A stretch of 64,000 nt of DNA from Pseudomonas syringae (GTDB lineage: Bacteria > Pseudomonadota > Gammaproteobacteria > Pseudomonadales > Pseudomonadaceae), in NCBI RefSeq assembly GCF_000737245.1, contig NZ_JPQU01000089.1:143711-207710 (forward strand), written 5' to 3'. A program made the translations under genes and the position numbers. The notes beneath the pieces are model-generated. The model was not told the origin of the DNA. It worked only from the letters and a program-made list of their open reading frames with translations, and did no database searches. Shown here piece after piece: positions 17,196 to 25,713 of this stretch (position 1 is the stretch's first letter; every line of letters begins with the position of its first letter).

Positions 17196-18744
17196 AGGTA
17201 TGCTTCCCGCCCTGGCCTATTACATATTCCAGGGGGCTGATGTCAAACACATCCATTTGCGGTGCAAGCTGCCCAAACAGTGCCAAGTCACCCGGAAAAT
17301 CTTGACGAGTAAAACGAACTATATTGTCGCCTCTAAATACCAAAGTATTAAGCCGAAACGCATCGATCCTCTCCACGACTGCGGCGAATTTATCCATACA
17401 GGCGTTCAACTCACTCGCCAACCTGGGTTCGAGATCATCGGCAATTTCTTTGAACGGCCGCCCGGCACTGGGGTGATCTGCAAAGGTGCCAGGGGCGATT
17501 TTTACTTGTTCTAATTTGCTGTCCGCGAGCGGGGTCAGTTTCAATTCCCCATCTTCGCCTAACAGGTCAAAACGGAACTTTATTGAAAATTTCCAGGAGG
17601 CGACCAATCGACCCATGATGTCGCTGCCACCTGGTGGAGCGACCGTACATTCCTGCTCCGCACTGCCACTCCAATCAACCTGAAGCATTTCATCGTCAAT
17701 AATGCTCAGCTGAAAATTATTCTTGTTTTCTATCTTTATTAGTGGCAGTACAAATCCGCTCAAAGCAATCTTTGCAAAGCTAGGCGAGCTGGATCTGATT
17801 GGCGGCCCTTTATACTGCCCCTGAGTAACTTCAATATCACTAACAAATTCATCCAACTCACCGTGAAGCTTATAAGAAAAGGCTGAACCTGCGGCCATGT
17901 CTTTAAGTCCTTCGGCGATAATCTTGTCCATTAAAAAACGCTGCCCCAACACAGTCGTGGAGGAATAGCCGCCTTGAGGAATCAGAAACTTTAAATCTTC
18001 GTCACTTGCAGGGTAGGTGCCGTTAGCCCCCCCTTCCATGGTGACAAATAGTAACACCTCACCTTCGCCGTAATTTTCGGCATAGGCCAGGGTCGAGCCA
18101 GGCTCCTGATGAGTTTTTATATCGAAGTATTTAACCTTGAGGAACTGGCCTTCCTGGCTTTGCATTTCATTAAGGATATAGGTGGTGATCACAGGGTCCA
18201 TTGATTTGAATTTATTCAACATAAACTTCCCCCCTTCTTCGCGCTGCTTGCGAGTGGGCCCTAAATACAACAGCGGACGGTAACCCGCATGGAGGTCCAA
18301 CACCACTCTTCCCCCCTCTTCAATTGAGCCGGTGGCGATCATCAGGTCAATATCTATCGTGTAGGGGATTGCCTGCAATGCGTCATACTCAGACACTTTG
18401 GTAACCGCCGCACTACCGCCTAGTTCCGTCCCAATGGTGAATTGTGAGCCACCGAGTACTCTCATTGTCAGTAATGCTTTTGAGGACGTAATAGGCGAAT
18501 TTATGAATGACAGCCGTGGCGCATCCATCAGGTAGTCGTATACATATTCGAGCTCACTGTCCGTCATCGGTACTGCACCCGTGAGTTTTGGCATGTACCC
18601 ATCGGTTTGGGAAAACCGCTCAATGTACTCCTGAGCCAGGATCTTATTCGCTTTAGGCCTGTCGTAGGCCACAATGGCGTTCCAACCTAGTACCGACGGT
18701 CCTAAACGCATATGAGTTAGAAGTTGCTCTACTGTGTATCTCAT
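17179..18744 (-). CDS. hypothetical protein, P47/TULIP-like, 3'-truncated
   Basis: The 521-residue product is not confidently assigned. The N-terminus (SVLGWNAIVAYDRPKANKIL, then PRLSFINSPITSSKALLTMR) resembles the GWD-x-V-x-A-x-N opening of clostridial P47/OrfX-type TULIP lipid-binding proteins; this is similarity by eye only. The end, DVFDISPLEYVIGQGGKHTF, looks like the first strand of an Ig-like domain, but the frame then stops after EHLA. Those last codons are autotransporter DNA read in another frame. The gene has therefore probably lost its 3' end at a recombination joint near 17196. The start at 18744 has AGGGAG upstream. It follows an Ig-like gene fragment by 26 bases, suggesting an ancestral operon. 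Confidence 0.6.
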   Translation of the reverse strand: MRYTVEQLLTHMRLGPSVLGWNAIVAYDRPKANKILAQEYIERFSQTDGYMPKLTGAVPMTDSELEYVYDYLMDAPRLSFINSPITSSKALLTMRVLGGSQFTIGTELGGSAAVTKVSEYDALQAIPYTIDIDLMIATGSIEEGGRVVLDLHAGYRPLLYLGPTRKQREEGGKFMLNKFKSMDPVITTYILNEMQSQEGQFLKVKYFDIKTHQEPGSTLAYAENYGEGEVLLFVTMEGGANGTYPASDEDLKFLIPQGGYSSTTVLGQRFLMDKIIAEGLKDMAAGSAFSYKLHGELDEFVSDIEVTQGQYKGPPIRSSSPSFAKIALSGFVLPLIKIENKNNFQLSIIDDEMLQVDWSGSAEQECTVAPPGGSDIMGRLVASWKFSIKFRFDLLGEDGELKLTPLADSKLEQVKIAPGTFADHPSAGRPFKEIADDLEPRLASELNACMDKFAAVVERIDAFRLNTLVFRGDNIVRFTRQDFPGDLALFGQLAPQMDVFDISPLEYVIGQGGKHTFEHLA

Positions 18745-18770
18745 TTCCAGACTCCCTGACCATCTAACCC

Positions 18771-18930
18771 CTACTCAACAAGTGACACGCTGCTATTACT
18801 GTAAAAGTAGGAGGGGGTTTGACCGCCATCAAAACTTACGTGAACTTTCAGTGTGATGGACCTGTTCAACTTCAGTGTTCTCAGAAAAGCAAGTGACAGC
18901 CTGCTGGATACTTCCTCGGCCGCTGCCTCA
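18771..18930 (-). pseudogene. 3' fragment of an Ig-like protein gene
   Basis: About 50 codons survive: GEAAAEEVSSRLSLAFLRTL, then SITLKVHVSFDGGQTPSYFY and SSVSLVE. The VHVSFDGGQT and SSVSLVE segments parallel LVYVSFDEGVTW and NKVSMAP at the end of the 15327-16790 protein. Upstream of codon 1 of this stretch the frame runs into unrelated DNA, so the gene has been cut. The stop codon is 26 bases before the P47-like gene. Confidence 0.6.
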
Positions 18931-19129
18931 CCTAGTATGAATGCGCAGCGCGAAGGACGACTGGGGCAATGATATTCAGGTGATCGTTGACGAACGCGTA
19001 GATGCAGGCGACTACGAGGGAAACCGTATTGACTGTCCCGAGAATCATGTATTGGTTCATGGCGGCCATAACGACGATCCCGAGAATGGCAACGTTTACT
19101 ACAGGTTCGCCACGCCATGGTATACGTGA
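18930..19129 (+). pseudogene. 3' fragment of the cysteine-pair repeat secreted protein
   Basis: The sequence encodes DDWGNDIQVIVDERVDAGDY, then CPENHVLVHGGHNDDPENGN, clearly homologous to the last 60 residues of the 23857-24477 protein (SWGNAIQVVPGPQVDVGDYE, CPENQAITYRGHDGDTESGN). The upstream YECA codons, equivalent to YQCA in the other copy, are out of frame, consistent with a five-base insertion near 18946. The 5' two thirds are missing, so it is a dead partial copy. Confidence 0.7.
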
Positions 19130-19192
19130 GCATTCACTTGAACTTTAAACTGGAGTTACAAACCCGACGCTATAAACCCGGAGCCATGACAA

Positions 19193-19840
19193 ATGAAAAA
19201 GCATAAAGAAAAATCAGACCCTGCCAGCACTCTACTCGCGTCCGGCTCTCTGACTATAAGGGACAAGGACAAAAACGCCGGTCAACTTTTTTCCCGCTCG
19301 CCGGGCACTGGCGAGTCAGTCACCTATGAATTTAGCTCGGCAAATTCCCCCTTCCCGAATGATGCCGCGCGTAGTTTACAGTTCGACGAATTCGCTTCTG
19401 CGACTTTGTTCCATTTTGCGGCCGATTCGGGCGCGACAGACAACAAGGATCAGGAGTTCTACTTTAAAGTTATTACTACCCGCAAGCGAACCTCCACAAC
19501 TATCCGCCAACTGATTAATATTCTTTCTCATGCTGAAGGCACCATCATTGAACCCGGCTTGAGAATGCTGGAGTGGCACAAAAGCAGCCCTGATGCGCAA
19601 GTAATAGATCGACTATCGTCAGTGCGTATTATAGCGCCTACCTCTCCACCTACTACACTCAGCACATCTGCAATTCGAGAGCCGGGCCGACGCCTCAGGC
19701 AAGGCACGAGAAACCCACTACGCTTGCTCTCGGCAGGGGCGCCAGCGCGCCAGCAAAGTCAGCAATGGGTTCACCACTACTTACGATTACGACGACTGTG
19801 GCCGCGTGAAGAATGTCATCCAAGGCAATTTGCAAGTTGA
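19193..19840 (+). CDS. hypothetical beta-rich protein with C-terminus lost to fusion
   Basis: Function unknown. The first 145 residues or so look like a real protein: ASGSLTIRDKDKNAGQLFSR, ESVTYEFSSANSPFPNDAAR and LHFAADSGATDNKDQEFYFK-like strands, ending near VIDRLSSVRIIAP. GGAG lies ahead of the ATG. From about codon 150 the frame runs into Rhs-type DNA read out of frame (arginine-rich, low complexity), so the natural end has probably been replaced. It lies between two gene fragments in the accessory region; any product would be aberrant at the C-terminus. Confidence 0.45.
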   Translation: MKKHKEKSDPASTLLASGSLTIRDKDKNAGQLFSRSPGTGESVTYEFSSANSPFPNDAARSLQFDEFASATLFHFAADSGATDNKDQEFYFKVITTRKRTSTTIRQLINILSHAEGTIIEPGLRMLEWHKSSPDAQVIDRLSSVRIIAPTSPPTTLSTSAIREPGRRLRQGTRNPLRLLSAGAPARQQSQQWVHHYLRLRRLWPREECHPRQFAS

Positions 19841-21719
19841 TTTCGAGTACAACGAGTTCGGCCAGTTGCAGCAAAGTACGGCCCGCCATGGAACGAAATC
19901 CTTGGTCACCGCGTTCGAATACGATTCGTTGAGCCGGGAAACCAAACGCACGACTACCCTGACCGGTAAGCCGGTCAGGACACTGAGTCAGGTCTGGTAT
20001 GACGACGACCACTTGCACAGCCGCGAACAGCACGTCGGCGGACAAAGCAGCTATAAGGAAACCTTCATCTACGACCAGCGGGGTCGTCTGGAGGAATACA
20101 CCTGTACCGGTAACGAATTGCCCAAAGACGCTTACGGAAACCGGATCACGTCCCAGGCATTTCGCTTCGATGCGCTGGACAACATCAAACGCTGTATCAC
20201 CGAGTTTGCCGATGACCCCGACCCGGATGTCGCCGACTTCAACTATGCAGACGACGACAGTTGCCAACTGATCAAGATGACCCACAGCCATGCCAGCTAT
20301 CCACAGGAGACCGAATTCAGCTACGACGCTGACGGCCATATGCTCAACGACCAGGAAGGCAGGAAGCTCAGCTACAACAGTCAAGGCCGCTTGCTTGAAG
20401 TCAAGAGCGCGACCGATCAGCCGATCATTGCCTACCGCTATAACGGCCACGACGATCTGGTCGCCGTGCAAAAAGCGACGGGCAGCGAAACCCAGCGGTT
20501 TTATCAGGGTTACAGCCTGAGCCATACGGTGCAGGAAAATACCCTGATCCAGTGCCTCTTTGATCAGGACTGCCCGGTTGGCCAGCAGCAGTACGGCGAC
20601 GACAGCAAAACCTTGCTGCTGCTCACCAATGCTGCCAACAGCGTGGTGGGTGAAAGCCCCTCAGACGATGAGCTTCGCACTCGGAGCTACAGCGCTTATG
20701 GCGAACAACCGGACGACGATTTGCAAAGTCTGCTGGCATTTAACGGCGAAATGCACGAAGAAATAGGCGGTTGGTATCTGTTGGGACGTGGTTATCGGGC
20801 TTATAACCCCAGCCTGATGCGCTTCCACAGCCCGGACTCCCTCAGCCCGTTCGGCGGGGGCGGCATCAACCCTTACATGTATTGCGCAGGCAACCCCATC
20901 AGCTTCCGCGACCCGACCGGTCATATGTTTGGGAAGCCAGATCCGGAGTATGTGGACCCGCCGGAGCAGCCTGAAGGGCCGAGTGGATTCATGAAGTGGC
21001 TCGGCGTTATCGGTGGCGGTGTCGCTATCGCAGTTTCGCTATATTTCATTCCCTGGACTGTCGGCTCGGCGCTGGTAATTGGCATTGGCCTGATTGGGAT
21101 TGGGGTAATGGCCGTAGGCATGGGGTACGAGGTTGCAGGCGTTATCAACAACGACGAGGAAAAGAAGGCTTTCGGAGGGATACTTCTCGGGATCGGCGGA
21201 GCAATAGCACTCATTGGGCCGGCTGTGGTCGTTAGGTTGCAGAAAGCAGCAAGCATAGCGATGACCGGAGTTGGTCCTGTAGCGGGTATGGGAGGAGCGG
21301 CTGGCAGCGCGAGAGGTTCAGTGGCGAGCTTTGGTGCTGGCAGTGCGAGAAATTCGCTAGCTGGAGGTGGAGGTGGAGGTGGAGGTGGGAGCAGGGCTAA
21401 TTCGATTCAGGCAGGCGATGCAGGGGGCGGTACTGGCACTGTCGTTCGTGAGACGGCACAGATTGTTAGACGTCGTTCGAGCGCAGGCCCTTCACAACTG
21501 ACTCAATCGGTGCAGGATGCGCTTGCAAACTTGAAACACGTGAATCTGCGTAGAGACATTACAAGCCCTAATTGGTCGGATAGATTAGTCATCGATGGCC
21601 CAAATTTTCACGCTAATGCTCAAGCACCTCTCCCACCGTCAACCGGCGTATACGAGACGCCGTACGGCCCCATGCATCTCGTCCAGTTCACCAGGTGGAA
21701 GGCTGCAGGTAACGTCTGA
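19635..21719 (+). pseudogene. orphan Rhs/YD-repeat protein, 5'-truncated, with variable C-terminus
   Basis: The Rhs frame opens after a TAG near 19632 with ESRADASGKARETHYA and continues through YD-type repeats (TTTYDYDDCGR, FEYNEFGQLQQS) to the core boundary MRFHSPDSLSPFGGGGINPY and FRDPTGHM near 20930. No ATG precedes the repeats; the first GTG is at 19806. An intact Rhs runs well over 1000 residues, so most of the shell is missing. The roughly 260-residue tip has hydrophobic segments (WLGVIGGGVAIAVSLYFI, LVIGIGLIGIGVMAVGMG), a nine-glycine tract encoded by GGAGGT repeats near 21363-21388, and an unassigned end. No immunity gene follows before pabB. Confidence 0.75.
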
Positions 21720-21809
21720 CACCGCCTGTTCAATCTCAAAGATCAGCTATAGGCCTCCAACCCCGCGGGCGGTTACAATCGCCGCCCGCGCCGTTGATCA
21801 GAGCCTGGC

Positions 21810-23153
21810 ATGCCCACCTGCTCCATCGTTCCTCTGCCCTATTGCCCCAACCCTGCCGATTACTTCAGCAGGCTCCGCCATGCGCCCGGTGCCGTGCTGC
21901 TGGACAGCGGCCGGCCGATTGCCGAGCGCGGCCGGTTCGATGTGCTCAGCGCTTGGACTTTGGAGCAATTACAGCCTGAACCTCAGGAATCTGGTGCTGC
22001 GTTTTTGACCCGCTGCCGCGCCAGCCTGGCTCGCCTGGGCAATGCGCAATTACCTGCCGGCTGTGAGCTGCCATTCGCCGGCGGGCTACTGGGCTATCTC
22101 GGCTATGACTTCGGTCGTCGTCTGGAGCCGCTTCCCAGTGGCGCTATCGATGATTTGCAGTTACCCGATGCTCGTCTTGGACTGTATGCCTGGGCGGTGA
22201 TTACCGATCATCTGCTGGGCACTACGCAGTTGATGTGCCATCCCTCGGTGGACGAGATTGAACAGCAACGTTTGTTGGCATTGTTCACAGCTGAACCTGC
22301 GACCGAGCAGCCCGCCTTTCGACTGACATCCTCATTCAAAGCCGATCTCACCCCTGAAGATTACCGCGCTGCCTTCGCCCGTATTCAGTCCTATATTCAG
22401 GCAGGCGACTGTTATCAGGTGAACTTCGCCCAGCGTTTTCAGGCGGGTTTTCAAGGCGATCCATGGGCGGCCTATTGCGCGTTGCGGGAGGCCTGCCCTA
22501 CTCCGTTTTCCGGCTATATGGCGCTGCCAGATGGCGCTGCGATTTTGAGTTTGTCGCCGGAACGCTTCGTCAAGGTCAGCCAGCGTCAGGTGGAAACCCG
22601 CCCCATCAAAGGCACCCGGCCCCGTGGTCGCGATAGTGCTGAAGACGCCGCCTTCGCCGCTGAACTTCTGGCCAGTCCAAAGGATCGGGCCGAGAACCTG
22701 ATGATCGTTGACCTGTTGCGCAACGATCTGGGCCGCAGTTGCCGAATTGGCTCGGTGAAAGTCCCGGAGTTGTTCAGCCTGGAAAGCTACCCCAACGTGC
22801 ACCATCTGGTGAGCAGCGTGACCGGCGAACTGGCGGCCGATCACGACGCTCTGGACCTGATCGCCGGCAGCTTCCCGGGTGGTTCGATCACCGGCGCACC
22901 AAAAATCCGCGCCATGCAGATCATCGACGAACTAGAACCCACCCGGCGCGCCCTGTATTGCGGCTCGCTGCTGTATCTGGATGTCCGCGGCGAAATGGAC
23001 AGCTCCATCGCCATCCGTAGTCTCCTGATCAAGGACGGCACCGTTTCCTGCTGGGGCGGCGGCGGCATTGTCGCGGACTCCGAGTGCGAGGCGGAGTATC
23101 AGGAGACGTTTACCAAGGTGCGGGTTTTGCTCAACACTCTGGAACAGGTTTGA
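21810..23153 (+). CDS. pabB: aminodeoxychorismate synthase component I
   Basis: Converts chorismate and ammonia to 4-amino-4-deoxychorismate for folate synthesis, with a glutamine amidotransferase partner not in this window. The 447 residues are the normal length. The diagnostic PIKGTRPRG (about residue 267) has the PabB lysine where anthranilate synthase has alanine. Chorismate-binding segments FPGGSITGAPKIRAM and GGGGIVADSECEAEYQE follow near residues 355 and 420. The gene is intact, but a degenerate copy of its 3' end lies at 24495-24632. Confidence 0.95.
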   Translation: MPTCSIVPLPYCPNPADYFSRLRHAPGAVLLDSGRPIAERGRFDVLSAWTLEQLQPEPQESGAAFLTRCRASLARLGNAQLPAGCELPFAGGLLGYLGYDFGRRLEPLPSGAIDDLQLPDARLGLYAWAVITDHLLGTTQLMCHPSVDEIEQQRLLALFTAEPATEQPAFRLTSSFKADLTPEDYRAAFARIQSYIQAGDCYQVNFAQRFQAGFQGDPWAAYCALREACPTPFSGYMALPDGAAILSLSPERFVKVSQRQVETRPIKGTRPRGRDSAEDAAFAAELLASPKDRAENLMIVDLLRNDLGRSCRIGSVKVPELFSLESYPNVHHLVSSVTGELAADHDALDLIAGSFPGGSITGAPKIRAMQIIDELEPTRRALYCGSLLYLDVRGEMDSSIAIRSLLIKDGTVSCWGGGGIVADSECEAEYQETFTKVRVLLNTLEQV

Positions 23154-23856
23154 AACTCTTCCGTAGAATCTGCCGAAGGCTGCGAAAGAGGTTTGCCTGA
23201 CACACCGCAATTCGCAGCCTGCGGTAGTTCAATCAATAGATGTGGCAATTGACTTGTGCTATCACACTTTTATCGCCTTGAGTCCGCCTGAGCCCGAAGT
23301 TAGTCCAATGCAGACGTGGTAGGTTTAGATCTCTGTGGTCAACTTTTCACCGGAAACCCGAAACAAATAACTCTCCTCCAGGGAATAACGCTCGACAGAC
23401 TTCGGGTCAAAAAACCTGTTGACTTGGAGTCTGCCATAGGAGCATTCGCATCCAATAAAAAAAAGACGCCTGGCTCAGGCGTGCTAGAAGTTGCTACTGA
23501 ATACCTCATTGACTAACCCGCTAAAAGTTTTTTACTTGACTACCCAAGGACAAGGTACCAACGTATCTCGTCCCTGCCGATATAGAAGCGGCTTGATTCA
23601 GGCTCATGGATTCAGCGCTGTGCAGATAAGTGGTGAACGTACTGAATATTGAAAAGCGTTGAAGCTCTACACCTCAAACGTGCAGATGTATACCTAGTAA
23701 AACTACTAGGTTGCCAATACTGGTGATTGAGCTAGCGTTATCAGGAACGGCTGAAATCCAAGAGTCGCCTTGCAATAGCCCCTGCTGGGCAACTAATCAG
23801 ACTTAACAGTGCCCTATTGATATCCCTTGGAAAGTAAGTTATCGCCCAACTGAATA
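23154..23856. other. intergenic region without a credible gene
   Basis: About 700 bases, visibly richer in A and T than the neighbouring core genes, with no open frame of convincing composition. The only structure seen is a minus-strand terminator at 23457-23482. It appears to be the left part of the segment lying between the two pabB 3' ends. Confidence 0.6.
23457..23482 (-). terminator. orphan intrinsic terminator
   Basis: On the minus strand ACGCCTG-AGC-CAGGCGT is followed by eight T. No minus-strand gene lies upstream of it, so it may be the remnant of a lost gene. Confidence 0.7.
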
Positions 23857-24477
23857 ATGAGCAAGCCAATGAAACCTTTCAATGAAGACTGGATAACAAA
23901 TAAAACGCTTCCGTGGCTGTTTGTCGTCACGCTGTTGAGCATGCTATGCCTGGGCCTGACGATGGCAAACGCCGAGGATAATTCAAGACCGGTGGATAAG
24001 CCCCGCGCGGCCGCAGAGATTTATCCCGCGCCTTGGCAGAATGATAAGCCAGAAGATGATCATAGCTTTGAATGTTACGGCAGCGTGCTGATTGGGAGTC
24101 GGCATTTTGGTGACGAAAAGGGTAGAACTGACTACCGCTGCGGATGGGTGAATCAGTTTGATCGCCTCGAAGTTGTTGATAAGGTGTGGTCCGGGAATCT
24201 AAAAGAATCAGAACATTTTTACGATTGCCCCCCGAACACCGTGATGACTGGGCGGCGCCATCGAGATGACGAACATGGTTCGACCGCTTATCAGTGTGCA
24301 AAAGTTATCGACTCATGGGGCAATGCTATACAGGTCGTTCCCGGCCCTCAAGTTGATGTTGGCGACTATGAGAACAGCGTTTTTGAATGTCCCGAAAATC
24401 AAGCTATTACGTATAGAGGTCACGACGGTGATACCGAGAGCGGCAATGTATTTTTCAAGTGTGGCACCTTGTGGTAA
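23857..24477 (+). CDS. secreted cysteine-pair repeat protein, unknown function
   Basis: The 206-residue product has an N-terminal signal sequence (LPWLFVVTLLSMLCLGLTMANA, cleavage near ANA-ED). Three repeats of about 50 residues follow, each with two cysteines around a G-x-R/G-H-x-D-x-E-x-G-x-T/N-x-Y/F-x-C core: SRHFGDEKGRTDYRC, GRRHRDDEHGSTAYQC and YRGHDGDTESGNVFFKC. The pattern loosely recalls secreted disulfide domains such as dermatopontin, but I cannot assign a family. ATGs at 23857 and 23869 are both possible. It lies inside the segment bracketed by pabB and its 3' copy, and a truncated relative lies at 18930-19129. Mobility and an effector or defensive role are inference. Confidence 0.65.
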   Translation: MSKPMKPFNEDWITNKTLPWLFVVTLLSMLCLGLTMANAEDNSRPVDKPRAAAEIYPAPWQNDKPEDDHSFECYGSVLIGSRHFGDEKGRTDYRCGWVNQFDRLEVVDKVWSGNLKESEHFYDCPPNTVMTGRRHRDDEHGSTAYQCAKVIDSWGNAIQVVPGPQVDVGDYENSVFECPENQAITYRGHDGDTESGNVFFKCGTLW

Positions 24478-24494
24478 TCCCTTTCATAGTGTCC

Positions 24495-24632
24495 ATGGAC
24501 AGCTCAATCGACACCCGTAGCCTGGGGGTCGAGAGTGGCGGCGGGATTGTCGCGGACTCCGAGTGCGAGGCGGAGTATCAGGAGACGTTTACCAAGGTGC
24601 GGGTGTTGCTGAGCACATTGGAAGCGCGGTAG
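24495..24632 (+). pseudogene. displaced degenerate 3' end of pabB
   Basis: The segment encodes MDSSIDTRSLGVESGGGIVA, then SECEAEYQETFTKVRVLLST and a stop, paralogous to the last residues of PabB (MDSSIAIRSLL to TFTKVRVLLNT). The DNA from 24546 to 24604 is identical to 23067-23125 over 59 bases, and the flanks are diverged with a short internal deletion. It is in the same orientation as pabB, about 1.48 kb away, and is not an independent gene. Confidence 0.85.
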
Positions 24633-24640
24633 ACGAACAA

Positions 24641-24732
24641 CCTGTGGGAACGGTGCTTGGCGGCGATAAGGGCGACACAGATATTCAGGCCCACCGAGTC
24701 CGCCTTATCGCGGGCAAGCACCGCTCCCACAG
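24641..24732. repeat. REP palindrome, family F (GGTGCTTGCCCGCGATAAG type)
   Basis: Arms CTGTGGGAACGGTGCTTGGC and GCGGGCAAGCACCGCTCCCA. The left arm carries substitutions. It fills most of the gap between the pabB remnant and cysH; nothing else is seen there. Confidence 0.85.
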
Positions 24733-24836
24733 GTCCACCACCGCCTGAGGCCATACCACCAGCCAATTCCCTGAAAGATTTTGTTAACATCCGCCTCATT
24801 ACGAGCGCCTAAGCGCCAACTTTAGGAAACCGCCTG

Positions 24837-25571
24837 ATGAGCACACCTTTCGACGTCGTCGAACTTGCCGCGACCTACGCCAACAAGTCGGCACAAGACA
24901 TTCTCAAACTGGCCTTCGAGCATTTCGGTGATGAGCTGTGGATTTCATTCAGTGGTGCCGAAGACGTGGTGCTGGTGGACATGGCCTGGAAACTGAACAA
25001 GAACGTCAAAGTGTTCAGCCTCGACACCGGGCGTCTGCACCCGGAGACCTATCGCTTTATCGAGCAGGTGCGTGAGCACTACAAGATCGATATCGAAATC
25101 ATGAGCCCGGATCAGCAGAAGCTCGAACCTTTCGTCAAGGAAAAGGGCCTGTTCAGTTTTTACCGGGACGGCCATGGCGAATGCTGCGGCGTGCGCAAGA
25201 TCGAGCCGCTACGCCGCAAGCTTTCTACAGTCAAAGCCTGGGCCACCGGCCAGCGCCGCGATCAGAGCCCCGGCACCCGCAGCCACGTAGCCGCGCTGGA
25301 AATCGATACCGCGTTTTCAACCCCCGAGCGCACGCTGTACAAATTCAACCCACTGGCGCAGATGACCAGCGAAGAAATCTGGGGCTATATCCGCATGCTG
25401 GAGCTGCCGTACAACAGCCTGCATGAGCGCGGCTTCATCAGCATCGGCTGCGAACCCTGCACCCGCCCGGTACTCCCAAACCAGCACGAACGCGAAGGCC
25501 GCTGGTGGTGGGAAGAAGCCACCCAGAAGGAATGCGGGCTGCATTCGGGGAATTTGATCGCGAAGGTTTGA
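24837..25571 (+). CDS. cysH: adenylylsulfate (APS) reductase
   Basis: Reduces activated sulfate to sulfite in cysteine biosynthesis, using thioredoxin. The 244 residues include the PP-loop SFSGAEDVVLVDMAWK near residue 35. Two cysteine pairs, CC in GECCGVRK (about residue 118) and CEPC in SIGCEPCTRP (about residue 205), would bind a [4Fe-4S] cluster and mark an APS-type rather than PAPS-type enzyme. The C-terminal catalytic cysteine is in KECGLH. It lies 2 kb from cysB, its expected activator. Confidence 0.95.
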   Translation: MSTPFDVVELAATYANKSAQDILKLAFEHFGDELWISFSGAEDVVLVDMAWKLNKNVKVFSLDTGRLHPETYRFIEQVREHYKIDIEIMSPDQQKLEPFVKEKGLFSFYRDGHGECCGVRKIEPLRRKLSTVKAWATGQRRDQSPGTRSHVAALEIDTAFSTPERTLYKFNPLAQMTSEEIWGYIRMLELPYNSLHERGFISIGCEPCTRPVLPNQHEREGRWWWEEATQKECGLHSGNLIAKV

Positions 25572-25600
25572 CAGAGGCTTCGACCGGGGACCACTGACCT

Positions 25601-25687
25601 GTGGGAGCGGTGCTTGCCCGCGATAAGGCTGGACGCGATTCTCCTGAAATCCGCGTCAACCTTATCGCGGGCAAGCAGCGCTCCCAC
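25601..25687. repeat. REP palindrome, family F
   Basis: GTGGGAGCGGTGCTTGCCCG and its near-exact complement lie between the convergent cysH and cysB genes. Confidence 0.88.
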
Positions 25688-25713
25688 AAATGACCGCCGA
25701 ACCTGCTGGTGAA

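Noticed and set aside
18771..19133. 120-codon minus-strand frame as one protein
   Set aside because: Only its last 50 codons resemble a protein; the first part is antisense to the secreted-repeat fragment.
23316..23516. 66-codon open frame after pabB
   Set aside because: No ribosome site, no recognisable motif, and it crosses the orphan terminator.
24495..24632. a small independent gene
   Set aside because: It matches the 3' end of pabB and is better explained as a displaced remnant.
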